A stretch of 64,000 nt of DNA from CAVTYH01 sp963738835 (GCA_963738835.1 CAVTYH010000002.1:496001-560000); one strand, 5' to 3'. Counted from the first letter of the stretch, positions 34,293 to 45,980 are shown. The notes: generated from the sequence alone by a model not told the origin. Numbers and translations: made by a program.

Positions 34293-37180
34293 CTATCCCA
34301 CCGATTCAGCCGGTTGCGGAGCGTTCAAGGTGGTTTCTGACGCACTGCTGGAGGCAGTCACGTTGTCGGTGGCCGCGACGTTTTGCATTTCCGGCGGCGA
34401 AGCGGCAGATTTTTGAACCGATTGATCGACGGAGGGCGGTGCCGATGACGGCTCATCCGTTTTTGGCAACGAGTCTTGAACGGGCGACGTCTGAATTTCA
34501 GGTTGCTTTTTCGGGGCCGGCGCGGGCTCTTTCGCCGGCTTGGCTGGTTCGGGTTCGGTTTTGTGCTGATAAAACTGCACCAGGTCGCCAAAGGTCCGGA
34601 GCGGCTCTTTGCCCTCTTTCATGGCTTTGGTGATTGGAATCAGGGGCTTGGGTTTCGGTTTGGGCCGCGCGTGCTGTTGATACTGATGCTGGTGCTGTGG
34701 CTTGCCATGCGGGCGACCGAACGGCTTGCGACCGGTGTGCGGCGGACGATTCTCGCGCGGCGGCGGAGAAGATTGTCCGCTGGAGGCTGCGATGGCAGGC
34801 TGGCCCTCAGGCAAAGCGGGGGGCGAAACAGCATCGCCGCTGGCGGCTGGCGTCGGCGGCTTGCGCCGGGGCGAAACACATCTCGCCGTGAACGTTCTCG
34901 GCGTGGCGGTCGCTCGCCGCGGGACGCTTCAGCGCTTTGTCCCTGCTGCCCTTCGCCACGGGCAGGCCGTGCTCGTGGTTCATGCCGCGGCGTGCCAGGC
35001 TGAATCATCGTCAGCGAAACACGCCGCCGCGTTTTGTCGATCTCCATCACCCAAACTTTGACGATATCGCCGACTGAAACCACCTCGTGCGGATCGCGCA
35101 CAAAACGGTTGGCCAACTGACTGACATGCACCAGCCCGCTATCGTGCAAACCGATATCGACAAACGCGCCAAAATCGACAACGTTCAGCACCGAGCCCAT
35201 CAGTTCCATACCCGGCTGCAAATCGTCGAGTTTCAAAATGCCCCGTTTGAAAATCGGCGGCGGCAAATCTTCGCGTGGATCGCGCCCGGGGCGGATCAGC
35301 TGGACCAGAATATCGCGCAGCGTCATCTGGCCCGCATGCAAAGCGGCGGCGAGCTGATCGGCCTGACTCGATAATTCGGCAACCTTTTGTTCGATCGCAG
35401 CGGTGGTTTCTTTCTGCCGCAAGTCGTCGGGCGAGAAGCCTAGCTTGCCAAGCACCTGCCGTGCCACATCATAGCTTTCCGGATGAATCCAGGTGGCATC
35501 GAGCGGGTTATCGCCATCGGCAATTTTCAAAAAGCCGGCCGCTTGCACAAACGTCACTTCGCCGAAGCCGGGCACTTCTTTCAGTTGTTCACGATTCTTG
35601 AACGGCCCATTGGCAATGCGATGGTCATACAATCGCCGGGCGGTGAGCTGATTCAGTCCGCTCACATACCGCAACAGCGCCGGGCTGGCGGTGTTCAAAT
35701 CGACGGCTACGTAATTCACGCACGACTCAACCACCGCATCGAGCGAGGCCAGCAGGTGCTTGGCCTTTACATCGTGCTGATACAAACCGACGCCCAGACT
35801 GCCGGGATCGATCTTCACCAGCTCGCTCAGCGGATCTAGCAGTCGCCGGCCAATGCTGATGGCGCTGCGCAGCGTGGCATCGTACTGCGGCAATTCTTCG
35901 CGGCCGATCGGGCTGGTGGAATACACACTGGCCCCGGCTTCGTTGACCATCACATACGCCACGCCGTCGTCTTTCAGTTCATTGGCCAAAATGTCGGTCA
36001 GCAGTTCTTCAGTTTCACGGCAGGCGGTGCCGTTGCCCAAGGCGATGAGCTGCAAACTGTGCTGCTTGATCAGCTCGACTAATTTTGCGCGGCCTTCGAC
36101 CTTGCGTTCTTCTTTGCCGACCAAATGAATGACCGCGTGATCGACCAGGTTGCCGAATTCATCGAGCGCCGCCAGTTTGCAGCCGCTTTTGAACCCGGGA
36201 TCAACGGCCAGCACACGCTTGCCGCGCACCGGATGCAACAGCAGCAAATTACGAAGGTTCTTGGCGAAGACGCCCACCGCATGCGTTTCCGCGGCATCGG
36301 TCATTTCGCGGCGAATTTCCCGCTCCAAGCTTGGCAGTACCAGCCGTTCGAGCGCATCTCGGGCACAGGCTTTCAGGAATTCGACATGCGGGTGATCCGT
36401 CGGTGCCAGCAGCGCTTTCGGCCTCCGCCGTCAACGCCGCCTGATCGGCTTCGATTTTCACGCGCAGCATTTCGCCCGTTCGCCACGATTGATCGCCAAG
36501 ACCCGATGCGGCGGAATTTTGTTGAGCGACTCTTTGAACTCGAAATAATCGCGAAATTCTTTGCCCTGCTGTTCGGCGATTTCTGTTTTGGCGCTGGTGA
36601 GCTGGCCGGTCTTCTTGACGATTTTCCGCAGCCGGCCGCGTAAATCGGCCCGTTCGCTGAAATCTTCCGCCAGAATGTGTCCCACGCCCAGCAGCACATC
36701 GGCTACGGTATTCAACTGGCGATCTGGATCGACGAACTCCGCGGCGCAGCTTTTCCAGATCGGCCGCCGCCGGATTGGCGTTCAGAATTTCTTCGGCCAA
36801 AGGCTCTAGCTTGCGCTCTCGGGCAAGGTGGCCAGCGATTGTTTCTTCGGCTTGTACGGCAGGTACAAATCTTCCAGCCGTTTGATGCTGTCAGCCCCTT
36901 CGATGGCTGCGGCCAACTGCGGTGTGAGTTTGCCCTGGCTGTCGATCGAACGCAGGATGGTTTGCTTCCGCTCAGCCAGCATTCGCAGTCGGCTCACCGC
37001 ATCTTGCACCAGGCGAATTTGCTCTTCGTCGAGTCCGCCGGTCTGATCTTTGCGATACCGCGTGATAAACGGAATCGTGTTGCCGGCATCCAGCAGGCGA
37101 ATGGCGCTTTCGACTTGCACCAGGGGCAACGAAAGGCTGTGAGCAACCGGCGCAAGATTGATGGTGGTGGTGAAGCCCAT
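34293..37180 (-). CDS. tex: Tex-family RNA-binding transcription accessory protein (several frameshifts)
   Basis: Tex is a cytosolic nucleic-acid-binding protein with N-terminal helix-turn-helix, YqgF-like, helix-hairpin-helix and C-terminal S1 domains. All parts are present: IPFITRYRKDQTGGLDEEQI at the N-terminus, LAVDPGFKSGCKLAALDEFG (YqgF), NTASPALLRYVSGLNQLTAR (HhH), LQPGMELMGSVLNVVDFGAF (S1). The frame changes near 36830, 36745, 36467, 36413 and 34872, and adding 1, 2, 1, 2 and 1 bases gives 964 residues. One of these is a missing GC in a GCGC tract. The tail of about 190 residues is Pro/Lys/Gln-rich and ends with PLIPITKAMKEGKEPLRTFG near its middle, an extension common to planctomycete Tex. 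Confidence 0.9.
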
Positions 37181-37519
37181 GCAGAAACAGTCAAGGGAAC
37201 CGAATTCCCGTCGGACGCGCCGCGCGGCGCTCGCAGAGAGGTTATCTTAACGTATGCGCGATGGTTCCGGTTGAGCCGAAGTCGGCGACAGGGCGAATAT
37301 GGGGCGTCCGCGCAAACAAGCGCGAGGAATTTTCAACACGAACAATCTACGCTGGCCGACACGGCCGTGTCAAGCTTCCGCGCTAGCAAACACCCACGTT
37401 GTGCGACAACAATTTCGCCACGAGGCGTCGGTCCTTGAACCGCTTGCACATCGCGTACCAATGTCGCCACGTCCGCTCATCAAAGTTATAATGTTAATCG
37501 ACACGAATGGGAGCCAACC
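37181..37519. promoter_or_regulatory. Divergent intergenic region with -10-like TATAAT
   Basis: A 340-base gap between tex (minus) and the HEAT-repeat gene (plus). A perfect TATAAT at 37487-37492 lies 28 bases before the GTG start, but no good -35 box is 16-18 bases upstream. Nothing else is supported. Confidence 0.4.
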
Positions 37520-40500
37520 GTGCGGCACTATGCACCAACGATAATTTGCGCGGCTATCGTGGTGCTCACCGGCTCATTGCTCGGTTTGACAGCCACGCTG
37601 TTCGCACAATCGCCACCCATTGCGGCCGGCAATTCTGACGACGACAACCCGACGCCTGAAAAGCTTGTCTCACGGCTCAGTTCTCCCGATCCGATTGACC
37701 GAGTCATCGCCGCGCAGCAGCTCTGCGACCTGAGTCGAACGGCGAAATCGGCGCTGCCGAACGTTGTCAATCTCTTAGCCGACGAAACGCAGGTCCAAAC
37801 CGGCCATGGATCGACGCAGGTTCGTTTTGTCGTCATGCGGATGCTCACCGACCTGGGACCGCGGGGCAGCGACGCACTCCTGGCAGGGCTCAGCCACGAG
37901 AATCGCCAGTGCCGGATGGGTGCTGCCGACGTGCTGGGCAGCTTGCGCGAACCTCGCGCCGCGCCAACCCTGGTCGAACTTCTGGGCAACAAAGACTCCG
38001 AAGTCGCGGGCCATGCTGCGTCGGCGCTCACCATGATTGGCGAGCCGGCCGTCCAGCCATTGCTCGATACGCTTCCTGGCAAAAATGCCTCGGCCCGGTT
38101 TTATGCCGCCGGCGCTTTATCGGGCATGCGACAAAGCAGATTCGTCCACCCCATCGCCATGCTGCTCTACGATGGGGATCAAAGTCTTCGCGATGTTGCC
38201 GCTGATTGCCTGACAGCGTTGGTGCGCGATTCTGCACGCCAGACCACGTCGGATGAATTCGATGAAAATCAAGAGAACGACAGTTCTGGCCGGCTGCGGA
38301 AAAGCAACGAGGCTGCGTTGTATAAGCTTGCCATCGACGAAGTGAATTTTGCTTTGGGAAGCGAAAACAGGGAGGCCCGGTTGTCTGCTTGCAAGTGCGC
38401 TCTCTCCATTCACGCGGTGGAATTTTGTGACGCCCTCACGAAATGTCTGGCAGATCAGGATCCGGTGCTGCGCACTAAAGCCACGGAAGCCTTATCGGCG
38501 ATCGATCAACCCCAGATCCTTACGGCGCTGTTGTCGTCGCTCAAAGACCCCAACTCCGAAGTCCGCGTACAGGCCGCCACAGGGCTGTCGCACAAGTGCG
38601 ATTTGGTCCGTTACCATGAATTCTCCGATCAGTTGGATTTCCTCATTCAGCCGCTCATCGATGCTTTGCACGATAACGACCCACTGGTTCGATTCCAGTC
38701 CACCAATGCACTGCGTCTGGTTAATTCTCGAAAAAAGTTCGAGGCCGTGCCGGCATCATCGACATTCTCAACGACGACGATGCAAAAGTTGCCGGCATGG
38801 CGGTGCAAACGCTCGTGGAATTACACGACAGTCGGGCGATCGAACCGATCTTCGCTCTGCTGGAAAACCGGACGCAGCACGACAGGGCCGCCGTTGCCCT
38901 TAGTGCGTTTAAAGATCGGCGGTCGATTAAGCCGTTGCGAGCGATGTTAGCTGCCAAAGTGCCAGATGCAATGACTGCGCTGGGCGAAATGCAGGATCAC
39001 GAATCGGTCGAGCCGTTGATCAATTTGCTCAACGATGGCAACGATTCTGTACGATCTTGCGCCGTCAGAGCGCTGGGCTCCATTCGCGATGTGCGGGCCG
39101 TCGAACCGCTCATCGATCATTTGAAACACAATGTCGAAGTTGACTGGATCGTCGCCGAAGCACTCGGCGACATCAAAGACCCCGCGCGATTCAACCTTTG
39201 ATCGAGGCGGCGGCTGTCAATCAAGTTCGGTTCAATCGCTGGTCTTATGGATTTGATCCGGGCCCCGGCAATAATCCGGTGGCCAGGCCGCTGCAAAACA
39301 TGAGTTTCCCAGCGATCGAGCCGCTCGCCGCCGCGCTGAAAAGCCAGTCGAATGAAACTCGCCAAGTGGCAGCGTATGTGCTGTACGAGTTGTCGTCGAA
39401 CGGCAGCGGATTGGATCAGGAAGATTTTCAGCCCGCCATCGAATCGCTGGCCGCCGCTTTAGGGGATCGCGACGACACCGTGCGAAACTACGCGGCCGTG
39501 ACGCTGGGTCAGTTTCACGATGCCCGTGCGGCGTATGCTTTGCTCGATGTGATTGCGGCCGCAGATCGATATTCAGGTCTCGCTGGCAATGCTGCGAATG
39601 AAGTGAGCAGCTTTCGCGACCCCAAAATTGTCGATCAGCTGCTGGTTCTGATTCAGGACGAGCGGCCAGCGGTGCGATCGGCCACAGCTCAAGCACTGGG
39701 ATGCATGGGGGACATGCGGGCTGCAGAGCCGCTGCTGCATTTGCTGAAAGATCCGGACGAGTCGGTCCGCAGTAGCGCAACAATGCAGTTGGGAAATCTC
39801 AGACCACCAGCCGCCGTAGAAGCGCTGGTGGCGCGATTGGCCGACAAAAATCCCGGCATACGCAGCTCGGCCGCCGAAGTTTTAGGTCGAATTGGCGATC
39901 GCAAAGCACTCGATCGGCTGACGAAGCTGCTCGACGATACAGATTTCAAAGTGCGTGTCGTTGCCGCTGTCGCGCTGCTGCGCATGGACGATTTGCGCGG
40001 AACGGAATGTATCGCGCTGGGCCTCAAAGATGCAGACGCCGACAATCGCGAATTTGTGTTCGGCCAGCTTAGCCCGCCGTGGGTGAAGAAAGACTCCCTC
40101 CTGAAATGCCTGATTGCAGCGCTAGATGACCCTTCGATTCGGGTGCGCACATTGGCCGCCAGCGCACTAGGGCAAATCCAAACAGCGGCCGCGGCCGATG
40201 CGCTTTGGAACAAACTTGAGGATGGAGAAATCCGTCAGAATATCGTGAGTGAACTTAGCAGAATGCAAGACGAGCGCGCTTTGCCATTGCTGATTCACGA
40301 TTTAGATAACGCGGAACCCTCACGGCGTCGTTGGGCCGTCGAAGGAATTGCCGACTACGGCAAAGCGGCCGCCGTCGATCCGCTTGTCAAGTGCCTTGCC
40401 GATCCGACGTCAGAAGTTCGTCTGGCCGCCATCGGGGCGCTCATCAAACTGCATGCGAAAGAAGCGCTACCCGAGCTCAACAAACTTCTCACAGACGACG

Positions 40501-40556
40501 ATCCGGAAATACGCGCTCATGCTGCGCGGGCTATCAAACGAATCGATCGCGATTGA
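37520..40556 (+). CDS. Secreted HEAT-repeat protein (two frameshifts)
   Basis: Reconstructed as 1,012 residues. GTG 37520 with GGGAG upstream begins a signal peptide (MRHYAPTIICAAIVVLTGSL ... LFAQS). The rest is a chain of about 25-30 HEAT/PBS-type helical repeats of about 30 residues, with the recurring D-x-x-x-x-V-R-x-x-A-A-x-A-L-G-x-I/L pattern. Breaks: an A-run at 38731-38736 that needs one more A, giving RKKVRGRAGIIDIL; and CCCC at 39180-39183 that needs one more C, giving DPRAIQPLIEAA. The total then becomes divisible by three. It is exported and likely a protein-protein scaffold in the envelope. No enzyme domain is seen. Confidence 0.85.
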
Positions 40557-40563
40557 GTTAGCA

Positions 40564-40839
40564 TCAACCCAGCAGCTTGTGTACAACAAAATATAAAGCG
40601 CTCACCCCAATTAAAAACATCGCCGCGGTGCGCGAACAGCCGACACCGCCGGGCGGCGCGGTAAATTTTTTTGGCGATTCCTGCCTCAGCCGGATTTCCA
40701 GCGCCTCGATAAAATCTTTTGACTCTTTCAGTCCCGTGCCTGTCGCCAGACGATAATTCTTAATGGCCTCAATCTTCCGCCCCGCAAATACCGCAGCGCT
40801 GATTTGCTGAACTTGTTCATCAGAAAGCGAATGTGCCAT
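40564..40839 (-). CDS. Ribosomal L7/L12 C-terminal-like domain with membrane tail
   Basis: A 91-residue protein. Residues about 6-50 resemble the L7/L12 C-terminal fold: QVQQISAAVFAGRKIEAIKN and GTGLKESKDFIEALEIRLRQ. A hydrophobic helix at about residues 68-90 (AAMFLIGVSALYFVVHKLLG) forms a C-terminal tail anchor. Start ATG 40839 (GTG 40845 is an in-frame alternative) follows a purine-rich AAGGAAGG. Such small proteins occur in many bacteria with unknown function; it is not the ribosomal protein itself. Confidence 0.7.
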   Translation of the reverse strand: MAHSLSDEQVQQISAAVFAGRKIEAIKNYRLATGTGLKESKDFIEALEIRLRQESPKKFTAPPGGVGCSRTAAMFLIGVSALYFVVHKLLG

Positions 40840-40954
40840 GGTCACGCCTTCCTTTGCGAGATCGCCTATTAACCGGGCCGCTGATTCCGATGCGGCGCGT
40901 TTGAGCCGCCGATCTTAGCAGGGGTGCTCAGGAAGCTCGCCGCTTCGCAAAACG

Positions 40955-43413
40955 TCAAATGATAACGACCGCCGGATCGACCACAATTGTCACTTCGTCG
41001 AACACTGTTTGCACGCCGTCGTCCAGCGTCAACCGCAGCACATACGTACCGTCGGTGGCGAAGGTGGCGGTGGTGTCCAAGGCTGTCGCGTCGCCGAACG
41101 TTACGTTGCCCGGGCCGCTGGTCACGGTCCACGAGCTGGAAATCGTACGTGTTGGAGTCGGCGACACAGTATAGCTGGCCGTGCCATGCAGTAAGGCGGC
41201 GTCGGTCTGTTGAATTTCTTGGTCGTTGCCGGCAGCGGCAAACAACGTCGGAATCGCGTAGGTGATCGACAACTTGGGTCGATTGGCCGTCGTCGTTGCT
41301 TCGCGCGAATCGAAGGCCAACGCCGTGTTGCCGTTAGCGTAGTTCTGCAAAATAAATCCAAAATTATTGCCGGGGTTGTTGATCCAGTTTTGCACCACGG
41401 CGACGCCCGCGGCATTCAGCGTAATTGTGACTTTGCCTTTGGAAGTCGCCGTTAGCGTCCCCAAAACCGTGGCGCCACGATCGGTCGCGTCCAGGGCGCC
41501 GGCCGTAGTCCAATTCGAAGTGGCCGAGAATTTCCGGAATGTGGCACCCAGCTCGGTCCAGTTTTGCTTGAGCTCATAAAGTTGATACGACTGCTTTGAC
41601 GTGTTCGTCACATTCAGCGTAATACTGACCGATTGCACCACGGCCCCCTGCGGAATCGAGCCAATGTCCCACCGCAACAAGCCGGCGATGTCGGGCGAGC
41701 CATCCAGTGTCACCGATTTTGCAGTGCCCTGATTCTTAGTGGCCGATTTGGCGGTAATGGTCGTGTCGCGCGTGCCGCTGTAGCCGCTTCCGTCTTGGAA
41801 CGAAATCGCCGTCGGCAGCGAGCCAACCGGCGGCGCGATAGGATTCACCACGACGGTCAGTTCATCGAATACTGTCCCGTTGCCGTCGTTGGCCGTCAGC
41901 CGCAACACGTAAGAACCTGGCACACTGAACGTGGCGGTGGTGTCGAGCGCTGACGGATCGGCGAATGCCACCGTGCCCGGCCCACTGGTCGCCGACCAAA
42001 TGTGTGTGTTCGCGTTGCTGGGCAGCACCACGCCGCCGCTGGAAACGGTGCCGTGCAGCGTCACGCCGGCCGGCAGTTGAATGTTCTGATCGGCCCCGGC
42101 ATTGGCCACAATCGGCTGGTTGCCTGGCCCGCCGCCGCCGGGGAGTGGAATGGTGAGAATTGCCGATTGGGCCTTGCTGGCGCTGTCTTGCCCGTTGCCG
42201 GCCATCACCACGAGGGTGCCGTGGACAATTTGCTTCGTGCTGCTGGGATTGTCGAGGCTGCCGGAGATGAGCGTGGTGCGAGCGCCAAATGCAATGTTGT
42301 CGAGCGGTGTTTCGCGGAACACAATGTCGCCGCCGCCAGTCGAGGTGGCATAGATCACCATCAGTCGGTTGATGTCTTGATCCAGCAGAATAATTGGCCG
42401 CGTGCCGCCGGTATCGACGTTGTACAGCGTCGGATCCCACACCCCATTCGGCCGGCGTACCAGCATACCGATTTTGGTTTTGCCGCCGGTGTCGTAGCTC
42501 GTCTTCACGGCCACATACATCGTGCCGTCGGTGGCAACAGCCACGCTCATGTGGTCGTCGGCCATGCCGGCGCCCACGTTCAGCGCTGCCTGCGACGCCA
42601 CGTTTTCCACCGGCGACCAGCTCGTCGCATCGGCGCCATCCACGTGACGACTGAATTGGAACCGCTTGGCGTTCTGGTTCGACCAGAACAAGCCCACACT
42701 GCCATCGGGCAGTGACGTGATTACCGAAATATCGTCGCTGTTAATGTTGGTGCCGATGGTGATCGGGCGCTGAACGAGAGATACGGAAAATCGCTGTAGC
42801 GAACTTCCACCGTAGAAGAAACGTCCGAGGCCACCCACATGCGACCGGTCGAGTCGACCGTCAGCGTGGCCGTTTCGTCGTTGCTCGCCAGCGGAATGCT
42901 GACCAGGCTGGGCCGCGCGGTCCACAGCTGATAAGAACCCAGTCCGCCGGCCACATACTCGACCGAGGCCAATTTCGAATTCGTCGGATTCGATTTGTCG
43001 ACGAGCAGAATTTGAGTCACATCGCCTTCGGCATACACGTCGGCATGAAAGCCTTTTTGCGTGGAAAGCTGCAGCACGCGATCCCACGTGTTGCCGTCCA
43101 GTCGCCAAATCCAGGTGCCGCTGCTGTCGGGCATTACGCTCCACCACTGGCCTTCGTTGGTCCACAATTTCGATTGTGGTTTTTCACCCGTGCTTTGGGT
43201 CACCGACAACGAGCTGATCGGCGCGATGCTGCCGTCAGAGAATTTGGTCGTTGTGGTCAGCGGCACCACCGGCGAGACGGCAAACATTTGCCGCACTTCG
43301 AGCGTTTCGAACAGAAAGTTCCGCGCTCTGCCTTGCGATCGGGGCCGAGTCGAACGAGTGCGCGACTTGGAATGCCGAGAAGTCCGACCAAGCTTGTGCC
43401 AGTTGCTCCACAC
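40955..43413 (-). CDS. Planctomycete surface protein with PKD-like and DNRLRE domains (one frameshift)
   Basis: The basic N-terminus with RNFLFETLEVRQMFA (about residues 32-46) matches the planctomycete extracellular motif, so it is exported; start GTG 43413. The frame breaks near 42775-42780 (FSVSLVQRPITIG continues). Domains: an N-terminal beta-propeller-like or exo-repeat region (WTNEGQWWSVMPDSSGTWIW, AVATDGTMYVAVKTS), two K319/PKD-like domains (VANAGADQNIQLPAGVTLHG near residue 400; AAGNDQEIQQTDAALLHGTA near 690) and between them a DNRLRE-type beta-sandwich (TAISFQDGSGYSGTRDTTIT, VQNWINNPGNNFGFIL). The stop at 40955 follows VDPAVVII with no dockerin; a further frameshift at the end is possible. 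Confidence 0.8.
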
Positions 43414-43778
43414 AGGTGCGTCTCCGAAGTTGACAGCTGAGAAAAGAAGTGCTGGCCCAGCAGGGCGGCAAGCAAGAGCAACGATTTGCCGCGAAACGCC
43501 AAACCAGAATCGCTAAGTTCCACGCTAGTCACGGGAGCGAAGATACACAATCTACAGCAAGTCGGAAGCTTGCGAAAGAAGTTGCGAATATGCCGATTGA
43601 TCTGACTAAGTGAACGGCACCGTCAAAAAATGAGGATTTTACCGGCATTTAGGGCCGTCAATTCTTGTTGGTCCCAGCTCTTGGGGGAGCTTGCGCCTTT
43701 CTGCCTTGACGCAATTCCCGCCAGCCAATAGCCTTACGCCCCCTTCCAGGTGGGCAAAAAAGTCTCGTCAGCCCCAAC
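43414..43778. other. Divergent intergenic region
   Basis: 365 bases between the surface protein (minus) and the GT4 gene (plus). A 97-codon minus-strand frame (43257-43550) overlaps the surface-protein start and looks partly signal-like but is out of frame with the family motif; I do not annotate it. No clear promoter. Confidence 0.35.
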
Positions 43779-44987
43779 ATGCATTTAACCACGGTCCACG
43801 TTTCCACCGAGCGCGGTTGGCACGGCGGCGAAGAACAGGCGCGACTTTTGATTCGTGGCCTGGCGGCCCGCGGACATCGCTGCCTCGTCTTGGCCCGCCG
43901 TGGCGGCCAGTTCGCCCGGCGAATGGCCGAAGAAGGTTTCGAGGTGCGCTGCGTGCTGGGCAGCGGCCGCCGTTTCCGCGCCCTGTTGCAAACACGCCGC
44001 TGGCTGCGATTGGTGCAGCCCGACGTCGTTCACTTTCACGATCCGCACGCCCTTAGCGGCGCAGGGTTGGCCGCCTGGCGATTGCCGATTCCCGTGCGCG
44101 TGGCGGCGCGACGCGTCGATTTCACCATTCGCTCGCCGTGGCGGTATCGCAAGCTGGCCGATCGTGTGATTGCTGTCTCGAACGCCGTGGCCGAAGTTTG
44201 CCGGACGAGCGGATTAGATCGTCAGCAGTTGCGCGTGGTTCACGATGGCGTCGATCCGGCGCACAGCCGCAGCGGAGATCGGCGGCGCGGGCGCGAATCG
44301 CTCGGTCTGGCCTACGATGAACCGCTGCTGCTGTGCATCGCCACGCTGACCGATCACAAAGGTCACACGTATTTATTGCAAGCGCTGCCCGCGGTGTTGG
44401 AAAAGTTCCCCCAAGTGCGGCTGATGCTGGCCGGCGATGGCGAACTGCGCGACGCCTTGGAGGCCGAATCACGCACGCTGGGAATTGCCCACGCCGTGGC
44501 CTTCCTCGGCTTTCGCCGCGACGTGCCCGATTTATTACGGGCTGCCGATTTGTTCGTCATTCCTTCGCACATGGAAGGTCTGTGCTCGACCTTAATCGAT
44601 GCCATGTTCGCCCGCGTGCCAATTGTCGCCACCCGCGCCGGCGGCATTCCCGAAGTGTTGGGGGGCGACGGCGGAACGAAATCGCTGGCCGCGAAGCTGG
44701 TTCCCCCGCGCGACCCGGCCGCCTTGGCCGCCGCCATCAACGAATCGCTTACTGCTCTCTCAGAACCCTCTCCCTCGGCCAGCGGTGAGCACAGTCGAAT
44801 CGAGAGAGGGCAGGGTGAAAGTGCCGGGCTTTCTGCGCTGCGCCAAATGATCGACCATGCCGAAGCCCGCGCCGCGCGACTCTTCACCGCCGACAAAATG
44901 GTGGAAGGCACGCTGGCCGTGTACCAAGAAGTGCTGGCGGCGACTCAATCGGACGCCGGTCATTCTAAAACTCGACGCGCCGCCTAA
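43779..44987 (+). CDS. Family 4 glycosyltransferase (GT-B)
   Basis: A 402-residue cytosolic or membrane-peripheral glycosyltransferase using a nucleotide-sugar donor. The N-terminal half has VHVSTERGWHGGEEQARLLI and VVHFHDPHALSG; the GT4 donor domain has LLLCIATLTDHKGHTYLLQA, RLMLAGDGELRDALE and the E-x7-E region PSHMEGLCSTLIDAMFARVP. Residues about 329-347 are encoded by a family A repeat (44766-44818) inserted in frame just before the last helix. The sugar cannot be predicted. It is upstream of, but not adjacent to, the other surface-glycan genes at 49257-53945. Confidence 0.9.
   Translation: MHLTTVHVSTERGWHGGEEQARLLIRGLAARGHRCLVLARRGGQFARRMAEEGFEVRCVLGSGRRFRALLQTRRWLRLVQPDVVHFHDPHALSGAGLAAWRLPIPVRVAARRVDFTIRSPWRYRKLADRVIAVSNAVAEVCRTSGLDRQQLRVVHDGVDPAHSRSGDRRRGRESLGLAYDEPLLLCIATLTDHKGHTYLLQALPAVLEKFPQVRLMLAGDGELRDALEAESRTLGIAHAVAFLGFRRDVPDLLRAADLFVIPSHMEGLCSTLIDAMFARVPIVATRAGGIPEVLGGDGGTKSLAAKLVPPRDPAALAAAINESLTALSEPSPSASGEHSRIERGQGESAGLSALRQMIDHAEARAARLFTADKMVEGTLAVYQEVLAATQSDAGHSKTRRAA
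44766..44818. repeat. Palindromic repeat family A, copy 5, inside the GT4 gene
   Basis: CCCTCTCCCTCGGCCAGCGG ... GAGAGAGGGCAGGGTGAAA. It is a more diverged copy of the repeat, carried in frame near the 3' end of the glycosyltransferase. Confidence 0.7.
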
Positions 44988-45012
44988 ATGCAAGTCGCCT
45001 GCAGCCGACTAT

Positions 45013-45887
45013 TCAAACAGATACCGCGCCCTTTTTCCGACGACGCTGGGCCAGCAATCCTCCGGCCAGTGCCAGGGCCGCCAATGTCAAGCTCGTCGGT
45101 TCGGGAACCGCGATCGGCTCGGAGAACAGGAAGTCATCCATCGCCACCACGTCGGTCGGGTTCCCGTTCGTATCGTTCAGTCCCAAGGCCGCATTGCCGG
45201 TCGTAATCCGCACGCGGGCAATTTGCTCGCCGGCATTGCCAACCGCTCCCAGGAACGAAAAGCTGCCACTCGTCACGGTTCCTGGCAACACGTTCAAGCT
45301 CTGAATCTGCACGTTAGATAAGTTGAAGAATTCGACCCGAGTTGTATTGGCCAAATCGACATCGCTGAAGACCACGCCAAAGCCAGCCACCGTGGCTGAG
45401 GTTGCGCCGTTGGTGCCGGGCACGAAGAAAGTGACATCGGTGATGTTGCTGCCGGTCGGCGTGAAAATTCGTTGGGCGCTGAAAGGCACTAAACGTCGTG
45501 GAGTAGGTGGCGTTGATGCCCGTCAGTGCGGGATCGGTGAGCGACGTTTGCAAAAATCCGGTTCCGCCCGTCGACATGGTGGCACCGCGAGTATTCGTAA
45601 AGGCCGTGAGTGGTGAGGTGCTGGAAGTTGCCGGAACAGCGCCGCCGCCGCCGTCCCAATTGATTTCGCGCCGGCCACTGCCCAGCGGACCGGCACTATT
45701 GCCGTTGTTGGGGTTGCCCAAGGCAGCGCGGAACGCATCGACCGTACTTTGAATCGAACTTGTGTCAGCAGTCCCGCCGGCAGAAAAGGTGATAAAAGCT
45801 GCGCGGGCCGGGCTGCAAACCAGCACGAGCGAAAGGGCGGCCATCAATTGTGCCGCGCGGCGCAGCAAGCATAGATTTTAAGAACAT
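45013..45887 (-). CDS. PEP-CTERM protein (two frameshifts)
   Basis: A secreted protein with a C-terminal PEP-CTERM sorting signal: VPEPTSLTLAALALAGGLLA followed by QRRRKK, processed by an exosortase. ATG 45887 with AAGGAGA upstream gives MFLKSM; a one-base break near 45868 leads into LRRAAQLMAALSLVLVCSPA, completing the signal peptide with cleavage near ARA. A second break near 45485 joins TFSAFQR to the beta-rich segment SNITDVTFFVPGTNGATSAT. Total about 290 residues. The beta-sandwich middle resembles other PEP-CTERM proteins, of unknown ligand. A candidate promoter lies at 45981-46010. Confidence 0.82.
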
Positions 45888-45980
45888 GCTGGTCTCCTTC
45901 GTTGTCGAGCAAGCGATGCCGGGTCCTGGGAGCGCTCCAGATTTCTGAATAGCCCCACTGCCAGGACAAACTCCCAGCAC

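Noticed and set aside
1428..40556. Interpreting the broken genes as true pseudogenes
   Set aside because: Many are indispensable in bacteria (lnt, mrdA, mreD, nadA), the breaks lie in GC tracts or homopolymers, and simple repairs restore family sequence and length. Only the 6655-7550 stretch remains doubtful.
43257..43550. Minus-strand frame with a signal-like start at the surface-protein promoter
   Set aside because: It overlaps the start of the surface-protein gene in another frame, and that gene carries the family motif.
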